Of a stretch of 64,000 bases of DNA, positions 7,267-15,666 are shown piece by piece. The stretch lies in the NCBI RefSeq assembly GCF_004005495.1, contig NZ_RZYA01000001.1, forward strand, positions 744,001 through 808,000, in the 5' to 3' direction. Numbering within the stretch: the first letter of the stretch is position 1; every line of letters begins with the position of its first letter. Both the position numbers and the translations under genes were made by a program. Under the pieces are notes generated by a model. It saw nothing but the letters and a program-made list of their open reading frames with translations. It ran no database searches and was not told the DNA's origin. This DNA is from Streptomyces antnestii. GTDB lineage: Bacteria > Actinomycetota > Actinomycetes > Streptomycetales > Streptomycetaceae.

Positions 7267-8283
7267 TCAGGACGCCCGGAGCGCCGCCGGGGCGGTCTCG
7301 GGCTGCGTCGGGATCGACGGAAGCACCACGATCACGCCCGGCAGGACGGACATCGCCGGCAGTTCGCCGCCGGGAACGGCGGGGAGCTCGGCGACAGGTG
7401 CCCTGGCCGTGATCGCGGCCCGGACCGGCGGCGGGGTCCGGTCCGTCCCCGGCTCGTCCTGCGGCGACGTACGGGTGAGCAGCAGGACACCGCGGGCCGC
7501 GAGGGTCGCCCCGGCCGCCGCGAGCAGGATCCCGGTGACGCCTCCCTGCAGCCGCTCGCCGAGCAGCGTCACGCCGATGATCGCGGCGGCCACCGGGTTG
7601 GACAGCGTGACCATCGCGAGCGGCGCCCCGAGGCCGCCGCGGTACGCGGTCTGCGACAGCAGCAGGCCACCCGCGGCGAACGCCGCGACGAGCAGCGCCA
7701 CGACGACGACCTTGACGCCGAGCAGCGGTCCCGTGCGGTCGGTGACGGCGACGGTCACGGTCTGGGTGAGCGCCGACGCGACGCCCGAGGCGACACCGGA
7801 GGCCGTCGCGTGCCGCAGTCCGGGCTTGGCGCCGCGCCGCGACAGGATCCCGATCAGGGCGGCCGTCGCACCGGCGATGCCGACCGCCTCGGTCAGACTG
7901 AGGGTGTCGTCGGGGGCGGGGCCCGAGGCCGTGAGCAGGAGCGCGCCGAGCCCGACGAGGGTCAGCGCGGTGCCGCGCCATTCGACGGCGGTGACGCGGC
8001 GCCCGGCCATGCGCGCCCCGAGCGGCACGGCCGCGACCAGCGTCAGCGCGCCGAGCGGCTGCACGAGCGTGAGCGGGCCGTATTTGAGGGCCGCCACGTG
8101 GAGGAGCGCGGCGGACGCGTTGAGCAGGACGGAACCCCACCAGGCGCCGGTGCCGAGCAGGCGCAGGAGGCTCGCGTCCGCGTGCGCGGTGCGGGCGGCG
8201 AGCCGTTCCTGGGCGACGGCGGCGGCCGCGTAGGCGACGGCCGAGACGAGGGAGAGGCCGACGGCGAGGAGTGTGGCGTTCAC
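7267..8283 (-). CDS. EamA/DMT-superfamily membrane transporter (338 aa)
   Basis: About ten hydrophobic helices arranged as two five-helix halves, as in EamA/DMT permeases. Examples are LLAVGLSLVSAVAYAAAAVA at the start, TLVQPLGALTLVAAVPLGA in the middle and LAMVTLSNPVAAAIIGVTLL near the end, where the Asn-Pro segment and following Gly-Glu (LLGERL) are typical. A Pro-rich tail of about 60 residues follows the last helix. The GTG at 8283 overlaps the PAP2 stop (GTGA), so the two genes are translationally coupled. They share the promoter that carries the five TetR-type operators at 9384-9465. The substrate is unknown. Confidence 0.8.
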   Translation of the reverse strand: MNATLLAVGLSLVSAVAYAAAAVAQERLAARTAHADASLLRLLGTGAWWGSVLLNASAALLHVAALKYGPLTLVQPLGALTLVAAVPLGARMAGRRVTAVEWRGTALTLVGLGALLLTASGPAPDDTLSLTEAVGIAGATAALIGILSRRGAKPGLRHATASGVASGVASALTQTVTVAVTDRTGPLLGVKVVVVALLVAAFAAGGLLLSQTAYRGGLGAPLAMVTLSNPVAAAIIGVTLLGERLQGGVTGILLAAAGATLAARGVLLLTRTSPQDEPGTDRTPPPVRAAITARAPVAELPAVPGGELPAMSVLPGVIVVLPSIPTQPETAPAALRAS

Positions 8284-9311
8284 CGGTGTGCTCCTGTCGC
8301 CGCGAGAACCGTACCCGCCGGGCCCGCGGCCGGCGGTGCGTCGACGGCCGACGCGGAGCCCCTGGTCACCGAGACCGGGATGCGCGCGAGGACCTCGGAC
8401 GCGGAGAGGGAACCGCCGCGAGGGTATGCCGGGGCCCACGGGGCGGGTGTCGCCGCCCCCATGCTCTCCGCCGTCACCGTGCGCGGGGCCGCGGCGCGCT
8501 GGGCGGGGAGCGGATGACGGCCGACGGAGTGGCCGGGCGCCGGGGCGGGAGCGGGCAGCCGGATCACCGCCAGCGCGATGCCGAGGAGGGCGGTCGCGAC
8601 GATCGCGTCCAGCCAGTAGTGGTTCGCCGTTCCGATGACGACGAGGAGGGTCAGCAGGGGGTGCAGGAGCCACAGCCACCGCCACCGCGAGCGGGTCGCC
8701 GCGATCAGGCCGACGGCCACCATGAGGGCCCAGCCGAAGTGCAGTGAGGGCATCGCCGCGAACTGGTTCGCCATCGAGTCCGTCTGCGGTGTCGCCCCGT
8801 AGACGCTCGGTCCGTACACCTGCCCGGTGTCCACGAGGTGGGCCGCGTCCAGCATGCGCGGCGGGGCCAGCGGGAACGTGAGATGCAGCGCCAGGGCCGC
8901 CGCGGTGAGCGCGGCCAGTACCCGGCGCGTCCATATGTAGTGCCGTGGCCGGCGCAGATGCAGCCAGACGAGAAAGGCGACCGTCGCCGGGAAGTGCACC
9001 GTCGCGTAGTAGGTGTTCGCGAGGTGGACGAAGGTGTCGCTGTGCAGCAGCGCGTGCTGCACGGCTGCCTCGCCCGGCAGGTGGACGGCGCGTTCGAGGT
9101 CCCACACGCGGTGCGCGTTGTCGAACGCCTCGCCGGTGTGGCCGTTGGCCAGTTGCCTGCCGGACTTGTACACGAGGAACAGTCCGACGACCAGCAGGAG
9201 CTCCCGGACCAGGGGCGGGCGGGCGACGGCGTCCGGCTCGTGGCCGACGGCGTCCGTCTCGCGGCCGGCTGTGTCCGGCTCCGGTTCGGCAGGCTCGGTA
9301 AGGGAATTCAT
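8280..9311 (-). CDS. PAP2-superfamily (inositol phosphotransferase-like) membrane protein
   Basis: A 343-residue multi-pass protein with the PAP2 pattern: ANTYYATVHFPATVAFLVWLHLRRP, then MPSLHFGWALMVAVG carrying the catalytic His, then NHYWLDAIVATALLG. This matches the Aur1/inositol phosphotransferase-like branch, which acts on lipid phosphates or transfers phospho-head groups. The tail after the last helix is Pro/Ala-rich. The ATG at 9311 is preferred because the frame upstream runs through the operator repeats and is not protein-like. The ATG six codons upstream (MKRGRG) remains possible. The stop overlaps the EamA start. The upstream operators suggest control by the divergent TetR protein. 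Confidence 0.82.
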   Translation of the reverse strand: MNSLTEPAEPEPDTAGRETDAVGHEPDAVARPPLVRELLLVVGLFLVYKSGRQLANGHTGEAFDNAHRVWDLERAVHLPGEAAVQHALLHSDTFVHLANTYYATVHFPATVAFLVWLHLRRPRHYIWTRRVLAALTAAALALHLTFPLAPPRMLDAAHLVDTGQVYGPSVYGATPQTDSMANQFAAMPSLHFGWALMVAVGLIAATRSRWRWLWLLHPLLTLLVVIGTANHYWLDAIVATALLGIALAVIRLPAPAPAPGHSVGRHPLPAQRAAAPRTVTAESMGAATPAPWAPAYPRGGSLSASEVLARIPVSVTRGSASAVDAPPAAGPAGTVLAATGAHR

Positions 9312-9383
9312 CCCCCGGCCCCTTTTCATGACGACTGGGTGGTGCGGTGATGCGGAGGTGAGCACGGGGTGAACCGGACTCAT

Positions 9384-9465
9384 CGAAACGCCAGTGTACC
9401 GATACGCTGGTGTATCGAAACGCCAGTGTACCGAAACGCTCGCGTACCGGTACACTGGTGTATCG
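9384..9465. promoter_or_regulatory. Array of five abutting 18-bp operator palindromes
   Basis: Five palindromic 18-mers start at 9384, 9400, 9416, 9432 and 9448, with an exact 16-bp period, so each shares two bases (CG) with the next. The best copy is CGATAC-GCTGGT-GTATCG at 9400-9417. Copies 1 and 3 are identical (CGAAAC-GCCAGT-GTACCG), and copies 4 and 5 vary at three to five positions. The array fills the space between the PAP2/EamA pair and the TetR gene (start 9493), so it is very likely the TetR operator region controlling both directions. Confidence 0.8.
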
Positions 9466-9492
9466 ACAGCGAGGATCGCGAGGAGAAGAGCC

Positions 9493-10113
9493 ATGACGTC
9501 CCAGGAGTCGGCAGGCACATCAGTGACCACCACGCGCCGCTCCAAGATCACTCCGGAGCGCGAGCAGGAGTTCTTCGGCGCGGTCCTCGACCAGCTCCGC
9601 GAGTACGGCTACGAGGCGCTCACCATGGAGGGCGTCGCCGCCAAGGCCTGCTGCAGCAAGTCCACGCTCTACCGGCAGTGGAAGACGAAGCCGCAGCTCG
9701 TGGCCGCCGCCGTGCGGTCGGGGCGCTGCGTGAAGTTCTCGGGCGTCGACACGGGCAGCCTCGCCGGCGACCTGCGCTCGGCCGCCCGCGCGGCGGCACA
9801 GCAGGCGGGCAATGACACCCAGCTCGTGCAGGCCCTCGGCCACGCGGTCCTCAGCGACGAGGAGCTGCGGGCGGCGCTGCGCGAGGCGCTCATCGAGCCC
9901 GAGCTCGCCGCGCTCGGCGCGATGGTCGACCGGGCCGTGGCCCGCGGCGAGATCGCGGCGGACCATCCGGCGCTCGAGTTCCTGGCCGCCCAGCTGCTCG
10001 GGGTGCTGCGCATCCGCCCGGTCCTCGAAAGCCGGTACGCGGACGCGGCCTACCTCACCCGCTTCGTCGACGCCGTGGTGCTTCCCGCACTCGGCCTGGG
10101 CGAAGCCACCTGA
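9493..10113 (+). CDS. TetR-family transcriptional repressor (206 aa)
   Basis: The ATG at 9493 has AGGAG at 9481-9485 and gives a protein of ordinary TetR length. The helix-turn-helix lies at about residues 33-72 (LREYGYEALTMEGVAAKACC, then SKSTLYRQWKTKPQL). The C-terminal all-helical ligand and dimer domain contains LSDEELRAALREALIEPELA and ends ALGLGEAT, typical of the TetR_C_11-like branch. Frame-open sequence upstream of 9493 is the operator array, not coding. It faces the PAP2/EamA operon and most likely represses both itself and that operon through the five palindromes. The ligand is unknown; membrane-lipid or drug-type ligands are only guesses. Confidence 0.88.
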   Translation: MTSQESAGTSVTTTRRSKITPEREQEFFGAVLDQLREYGYEALTMEGVAAKACCSKSTLYRQWKTKPQLVAAAVRSGRCVKFSGVDTGSLAGDLRSAARAAAQQAGNDTQLVQALGHAVLSDEELRAALREALIEPELAALGAMVDRAVARGEIAADHPALEFLAAQLLGVLRIRPVLESRYADAAYLTRFVDAVVLPALGLGEAT

Positions 10114-10118
10114 ACGGG

Positions 10119-10154
10119 AGACCGCCGTCTGTCGGGATGACCGGACGGCGGTCT
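10119..10154 (+). terminator. Stem-loop after TetR gene
   Basis: An 11-bp perfect stem (10119-10129 with 10144-10154) around a 14-base loop, starting five bases after the TetR stop codon. Confidence 0.65.
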
Positions 10155-10195
10155 GCCCGCGCCGCACCGTGGGGACGGGCGCGGCGCGCACCCCC

Positions 10196-10243
10196 GGGCC
10201 GGGCCGGGTTCCTCCTTTGAGCGGAGAGGAACCCGCCCGGCCC
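10196..10243. terminator. Second strong stem-loop between convergent genes
   Basis: Arms 10196-10214 and 10226-10243 pair over about 18 bp with one bulged base. They include GGGTTCCTC and GAGGAACCC around an 11-base loop. The hairpin lies between the TetR gene and the leftward DUF2510 gene and can serve both directions. Confidence 0.65.
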
Positions 10244-10328
10244 CTGGGCTGTGCGGGACCGGACCGGCCTCTGGGCTTGGAGGGGGCCGGACTGCCCCTA
10301 CGGCGTTCTGCCCTTACATGTTCTGTTC

Positions 10329-11393
10329 CTACACGTTCTGCCCGTTGCCGCCGCCCTCCGCGATCGCGGACTTCTTGATGCCGGCGGCGATCTCGTCCAT
10401 CGTCTTCACGTCGGGTGCCTGGTCGTTCACGTCGATGCCGAAGCGGACGACGATCAGGGACTTGGAGTCGGCCGGCGAGGGGAAGACCAGCGACTCGACG
10501 TACCCGTCGTCGCCCTTGGCCGTGACGACCTTCCAGCGCACCAGATAGCCCTGCCGGCCGGCAACGGTGACGGCCTCGGAGGCCAGCTCCTTGTGCGAGG
10601 TGATCTTTCCGTAGATCGTGCCGCCGTAGGACTGCTGCGCGTTCTGGGAGATGTCCTCCTTGGCCGCGGCCTCCGCGCCGGTCGCCTTCAGCTTCAGCGC
10701 CTCGGCCGACGCCGAGAACGCGCCGCCGCGCACACACTGCTGCTTCGGGTCGCCGGGGCAGGTGTACGGCCCGGTCGTCACGCCGGCGTTGCCGCCCTTC
10801 GTCGTGCCGCCGGTCCAGCCGTCGAGCACGGGCAGCGACACCCCGTTGACGAGGTCGGCGGCGAAACCGCCACCGGACCCCGGTCCTTGCGGAGCGCCGC
10901 TCCCACCACCGGAACCGCCCGGGCCGCCGGACCCGCCGCTGCCACCGCTGCCGCCCGGACCGTCGCCGGGTCCCTGCGGAAGTCCCGGAGAACCGGAGGG
11001 GCTTGATGACCTGTCAGCCCGGTCGCCCTTGCCGCCACCGCCTCCGGACGTCAGCGCGTACACCCCGCCGACGATGCCGCCGAGCACCACCACGGCGACA
11101 CCGGCGGCGATGGCTATCTTCACGCCGCGTCGCGACCTCGGCTCCGGGTAGGCGGGGTAGCCGGGATATCCCGGGTAGCCGGCCTGCCCCGGAGCCTGCG
11201 GGATCTGGGGATAGCCGTACGCCTGCGGAGGGGCGCCGGGAGCGGCCGCCTGCGGGTACGCGGGTGCGGCGCCGGCCCCGGCGGCACGGGTCTGGTCCGT
11301 CCACACACTGCCGTCCCACCAGCGTTCGGTGCGGGGGCCTTGGGGCTGCTGGCCGGGATCGGGGTACCAGCCGGGGGGAGTCACCTGGGTCAT
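10329..11393 (-). CDS. DUF2510 membrane-anchored protein (354 aa)
   Basis: The protein starts with a DUF2510 motif (PPGWYPDPGQQPQGPRTERW, residues about 5-24, with WWDGSVWTDQT after it). A Tyr/Pro/Gly-rich disordered stretch (PGYPGYPGYPAYPEP) is followed by one transmembrane helix (about 107-130, IAIAAGVAVVVLGGIVGGVYAL). Next is a Gly/Ser/Pro-rich linker of about 50 residues and then an extracytoplasmic domain from about 195. That domain has two Cys in CPGDPKQQC, probably a disulfide. The topology is N-in/C-out. Proteins of this build are abundant in Streptomyces and their role is unknown. The ATG at 11393 directly precedes the DUF2510 motif, so longer in-frame extensions are unlikely. Confidence 0.72.
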   Translation of the reverse strand: MTQVTPPGWYPDPGQQPQGPRTERWWDGSVWTDQTRAAGAGAAPAYPQAAAPGAPPQAYGYPQIPQAPGQAGYPGYPGYPAYPEPRSRRGVKIAIAAGVAVVVLGGIVGGVYALTSGGGGGKGDRADRSSSPSGSPGLPQGPGDGPGGSGGSGGSGGPGGSGGGSGAPQGPGSGGGFAADLVNGVSLPVLDGWTGGTTKGGNAGVTTGPYTCPGDPKQQCVRGGAFSASAEALKLKATGAEAAAKEDISQNAQQSYGGTIYGKITSHKELASEAVTVAGRQGYLVRWKVVTAKGDDGYVESLVFPSPADSKSLIVVRFGIDVNDQAPDVKTMDEIAAGIKKSAIAEGGGNGQNV

Positions 11394-11567
11394 GGGCGCC
11401 ACAGTATGAGGCGTGCGTGAAAGAGGCATGAGAGGGGGCCCGTCCGCTTCCGGAAGGGCACCTTTCCACTTATGGCGAAGACCTGCACCGACCCCCACCC
11501 ACAACCCCTCGCCTACGGCTACTCTCGACATCTGTACGTCGATCGAGCGACCTGGGGAGGGTGCGGG

Positions 11568-14235
11568 ATGACGCAGGGCCGGCCTGAAGGAGCCGCCTCG
11601 GCGCCGCTGTGGGAGAGGGACACGGAGATCGCGGTCGTCGCGCGGGCCCTCGGTGAACTCTGCGCGGACGCCGCGTCGTCGGGCAGCCTCGTCGTGTTCA
11701 GCGGCGAGGCGGGCATCGGCAAGACCGCACTCCTCGAAGAGGTGCGCCGCATCGCGGCGGGAAGGGCCACGGTGTGGTCCGCCCGCGGCGGCGAGACCGT
11801 CACCTCCGTCCCCTTCAACGTCGTACGCCAGCTGCTCCAGCCCGCGCTCCTCGCGCTCTCGCAGGAGGAGGCCCGCGAGTACTTCGGCGACTGGTACGAC
11901 ATCGCGGGCCCCGCCCTCGGGATAGCCGAACCGACCGGCCGCCAGGCCGACCCGCAGGGTGTGCGCGACGGACTCGTCGTCGCGGTGTCACGCCTCGCCC
12001 GGCTGCACTGGCCGCTCGTCCTGCTCATCGACGACGCGCAGTGGGCCGACGAGGAGACCCTGCACTGGCTCGCCGCGTTCGCCGAACGCCTCGACGACCT
12101 GCCCGTCCTCGTCGTGGTCGCCCACCGGGAGGGCGAGGCCACCGCCGCCTCCACCGGACACCTCGAAGCCGTCGGCGCCGCCGCCCGGCCCCGGACCACC
12201 CTGCACGCCCTCACCCCGGACGCCACCGCGGGCCTCACCCGCGGCGCCCTGGGCGCGCACGCCGACGCCCCCTTCTGCCGCGAGGTCTGGGCCGTCACCG
12301 GCGGCAACCCGTACGAGACGGTCGAGCTCCTCGCCAAGGTCCAGGACAGCGCGTTCGAACCGACGGAGGCCTCGGCCGGCGAACTGCGCGCCCTGAACAA
12401 GTCGGCCCGTGGGCGCGGCCTCGTCGACCGCCTCGAAGGCCTCGGCACCGACGCCACCCGTTTCGCCTGGGCCGCCGCCATCCTCGGTACCCGCATCGAA
12501 CCCGAACTCGCGGCACGGCTCGCGGGCATGACCGCCGGCGAGGCCCACCGCTGCGCCGAGCGGCTGCGCGGCGCCCGCATCCTCACCGACGCGGATTACG
12601 CAGGGCACGCCGAGGCGCTGGAGTTCGTGCACCCGCTGATCGCCAGCGCCGTGTACCGCTCCATCCCGGCGGCCACCCGCACCGCCATGCACGGCCAGGC
12701 CGCCTGGGCCGTCACGGCCTCGGGCCACGGCGCCGCGGCCGCCTCCCGGCACCTCCTCCAGGTCCACCCCGACGACGACCCCGAGCTCGTCGAGCAGCTG
12801 CGCGTGGCCGCCGGCGAACACCTCGCGGTCGGCGCGCCCGAAGCCGCCCGCCGCTGCCTGGAACGCGCCCTCCAGGAACCGCCGTTGCCCGATGTGCGGC
12901 CCCACCTCCTCCACGAGCTCGGCCGCGCCACCCTCCTCACCTCGCCGGCCGTCACCATCGGCTATCTGCGCCAGGCCCTCGACACCGAACCGGGGCTCGA
13001 CAGCGACACACGCGTGGACGCCGTGTGCCGCCTGTCCCAGGCCCTCGTCCACAACGACCAGTTGGAGGAGGCGCTGCGGGCCATCGACACCGAGGCCGCG
13101 CGCCTCGACGCGGGTCCCGGCCGCCTGCGCCTGCAGGCCATGCGCTACATGTGGGAGGGCATCCACGCGGGCGAGGAGGACTCCCCGGGCCGCTCCCGCA
13201 GCCTCGCCGCGCTCGCGGGTTCCCTCACCGGGCGAGACAACTCCGAGCGGGTCCTGCTCATCCTGCGCGCCTTCGACGCCATGACCCGCGGCGAGAACGC
13301 GGAGGAAATCGTCGAACTCTGCGACCGCGCCCTCGTCAACGAACGCCTCGCGCCGGGCCTCGGCTGGACCGACCCCGAGTGGGGCTTCGAACTCCTCGCC
13401 ATGCTCGGCAGCGCCTACCTGTTCGCCGACCGGCTCGACCGCGCGGAGAGCCTGTTCACCGAGGCGGTACGCGCCTACGAGACCGCCGGCTGGAGCGGCG
13501 GCCACCTCGCGCTCGCGCACGCCTTCGTCGGGTACGTCCACCGCAGGCGCGGCCGGCTCACCGACGCCGAGGCCGTCCTGCGCGAGAGCCTGCGCATCGC
13601 CGACCGCGTCGGCCGCGGCCTGCCCATGCACTGGGACGCCGCGTGCATGCTCATCGACACCCTGGTGGCCCGCGGCCGGACCGACGAAGCCATGGAGATC
13701 GCGGACCGCTACTCCTTCGCCCCGCCCTACCCGTCCACGATCGTCCTGCCCGACGTGCACTCGGTCCGCGGCCGCCTGCTGATCGCCGCGGGCCGCTCCG
13801 AAGAGGGCGTCAACGAGCTGGAGGCGGCGGCCAAAGCGGCGACCGCCCGCGGCGGACACAACACGATCATGGCGCCCTGGGCCTGTGACCTGGCCCGCGC
13901 CCTCGCCATCGACGACCCGAGGCGCGCCAGGCAGCTCGCCATCGACGCCCGGCTCCAGGCCGAGCGCTTCGGCACGGACACGGCGATCGGCGAGGCCCTG
14001 CGCTGCGAGGCCGCCCTGGAGACCGGCCAGCGCTCCCTGATACGCCAAGTCGGTCACGTACCTCGAAGCGTCCCCGTGTGCGTACGAACACGCGGTGGCC
14101 CGCGTCGAGTACGGCATCGCGGCTCGTTCCGTCGCGGAGCTCAACCGTGGTTACACGCTGGCCAAGTCGTGTGGCGCCGACGGTCTGGCCGCTCGTGCCC
14201 GCGAGGTCCTGGACACGGGCCGCGGCCTGCGCTGA
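11568..14235 (+). CDS. Large LuxR/MalT-like AAA ATPase with apparent frameshift
   Basis: The ATG at 11568 follows a GGGAGG Shine-Dalgarno. Walker A is GEAGIGKT (residues 46-53) and Walker B is LLIDDAQWAD near 150-160. A winged-helix-like region and many TPR-like helices follow (for example DRAESLFTEAVRAYETAG). This is the layout of LuxR-family MalT-like ATPase regulators. After ETGQRSL (about 14039) the frame turns to unrelated Arg-rich sequence running on to 14474. The next frame instead gives the expected family tail (YLEASPCAYEHAVARVEYG ... VLDTGRGLR) ending at 14233-14235. One extra base in CTGATACGCC would explain this. The restored length is about 888 residues. Neither version has the C-terminal LuxR helix-turn-helix. 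Whether the shift is real or a sequencing error cannot be told here. Confidence 0.75.
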
Positions 14236-14410
14236 CCGACACCTCCCGGCGAACAGCGCACACGCGGTGGCCCGCGTCGAGTACGGCATTGCGGCTCGTT
14301 CCGTCGCGGAGCTCAATCGCGGTTACACGCTGGCCAAGTCGTGTGGCGCCGACGGTCTGGCCGCTCGTGCCCGCGAGGTCCTCGACACGGGTCGCGGCCT
14401 GCGCTGACCG
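14088..14410 (+). repeat. 151-bp direct duplication of the ATPase gene's 3' end
   Basis: The segments 14088-14238 and 14260-14410 differ at only five positions. All five are synonymous third positions in the frame that encodes HAVARVEYGIAARSVAEL through GRGLR and its stop. Copy 2 has no visible upstream gene body: the 21 bases between the copies are unrelated. It is therefore an orphan C-terminal fragment of the same gene family, left by a partial tandem duplication or by deletion of a paralogue. Confidence 0.9.
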
Positions 14411-14425
14411 GCGTCGCCCGGCGTG

Positions 14426-14473
14426 CACCGATCGCCCGCCACCCGCTGTCCGGGCGGTGACGGGCGATCGGTG
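14426..14473. terminator. Stem-loop between ATPase gene and pcaL
   Basis: A perfect 13-bp stem (14426-14438 with 14461-14473) encloses a 22-base loop that can itself fold. It lies 12 bases before the pcaL stop codon (14485) and separates two convergent transcripts. Confidence 0.65.
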
Positions 14474-14484
14474 AGTATGGGGGC

Positions 14485-15666
14485 TCAGGCGCCGGCCGGG
14501 GCGTCTCCGGTCTCCTCGGCGAGGACCCGCTGCGCCACCGCGAACGCCGAATTGGCCGCGGGGACACCGCAGTACACCGCGGTCTGCAGAAGCACGGCGC
14601 CGATCTCCTCGGGCGTCAGGCCGTTGCGCAGGGCGGCGCGCACATGCATCGCCAGCTCGTCGTAGTGGCCGTGGGCCACAAGTGCCGTCATCGTGATCAT
14701 GGAGCGTTCGCGGCGGGCGAGGGTCGGGTCGGTCCAGATCTCGCCCCATGCGTAGCGCGAGATGAAGTCCTGGAAGCGCGCCGTGAACGGGCTCTGCCGG
14801 GCCTGCGCGCGGTCCACGTGCGCGTCGCCGAGCACCTGCCTGCGCACCTCCATACCCCGCTTGGCACCCCCGGTGAGCTGGGCGCGCAGCGCCGTGAGCA
14901 CCGCTTCGGGGCACTGGGCGGGGGCCAGATGGGAGGCGCCCGCGATCTCGACGAGCGAGGAGCCGGGCACCGCGTCGGCGATCTCCCGCAGATGCGCGGG
15001 CGGCGTCGCCGGGTCCTCGCGGCCCGCGATCAGCAGCGTGGGAACGGTGATCGAGGGCAGGTCCTCGCGGATGTCGAACGCGGCGATCGCGTCGCAGCAG
15101 GCCGCGTACGCGTCGGGGTCGGTCGTGCGGTGGTCCTCGACGAGGGCGGGCACGGTGAACCCGGGGGTGAACCAGCGCTGGTCGGCCGTCGCGGCGACCG
15201 GTCCGAGCCCTTCGCGGCGCACCAGCGCGGCGCGTTCCTCCCAGGGCTTCGAGCCGCCGAAGTGCGCCGACGAACAGATCACCGCGAGGCTCGTGACCCG
15301 CTCCGGGTGGTGGACGGCGAGGTGCAGGCCCACCGCGCCGCCGAGCGAGACACCCGCGTACGCGAAGCGCTCGATGCCGAGGGAGTCGGCGAGCGCGAGG
15401 ACGAGGGCGGCCAGGTCGGCGACCGTCGCGCCGGGGCCGATCAGGTCGTCCGGGGAGCGGCCGTGGCCCGGCAGGTCCCAGCGCACGACCCGGTGGGAGA
15501 TGGAGAGTTCGGGCGCGACCGCGTCCCACAGGGTGGTGGAGGTGCCGAGCGAGGGGCCGAGGAGAAGCGGGGGAGCGGACGCGGGGCCCTCGGCGCGGTG
15601 ATACAGCAGATTGCCGGGGTTGCCGGGGTTGCCGGGGTTGCCGTGGTCGGTGGGTGCAGTGGTCAA
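14485..15666 (-). CDS. pcaL: Fused 3-oxoadipate enol-lactonase / 4-carboxymuconolactone decarboxylase
   Basis: A 393-residue fusion catalysing two successive steps of the protocatechuate pathway. Residues about 20-260 are an alpha/beta hydrolase (WDLPGHGRSPDD near 64-74, nucleophile Ser107 in GVSLGG, catalytic His in GASHL), equivalent to PcaD. Residues about 270-393 are a carboxymuconolactone decarboxylase domain (HYDELAMHVRAALRNGLTPEEI), equivalent to PcaC. Such PcaL fusions are known in Streptomyces and Rhodococcus. The start is a TTG at 15666 that overlaps the pcaB stop (TTGA) after a GGAG, so it is coupled to pcaB. The N-terminus has four tandem Asn-Pro-Gly units from 9-bp repeats at about 15613-15645. 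It is the last gene of the operon. Confidence 0.93.
   Translation of the reverse strand: MTTAPTDHGNPGNPGNPGNLLYHRAEGPASAPPLLLGPSLGTSTTLWDAVAPELSISHRVVRWDLPGHGRSPDDLIGPGATVADLAALVLALADSLGIERFAYAGVSLGGAVGLHLAVHHPERVTSLAVICSSAHFGGSKPWEERAALVRREGLGPVAATADQRWFTPGFTVPALVEDHRTTDPDAYAACCDAIAAFDIREDLPSITVPTLLIAGREDPATPPAHLREIADAVPGSSLVEIAGASHLAPAQCPEAVLTALRAQLTGGAKRGMEVRRQVLGDAHVDRAQARQSPFTARFQDFISRYAWGEIWTDPTLARRERSMITMTALVAHGHYDELAMHVRAALRNGLTPEEIGAVLLQTAVYCGVPAANSAFAVAQRVLAEETGDAPAGA

Noticed and set aside
8280..9551. PAP2 gene extended upstream to 9551
   Set aside because: The extra 80 codons read through the TetR operator array and the divergent gene start, giving repeat-derived sequence rather than protein-like sequence.
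11472..11567. Earlier ATG for the large ATPase at 11472
   Set aside because: The sequence is Cys/His/Tyr-rich and not family-like. A good Shine-Dalgarno precedes the ATG at 11568.
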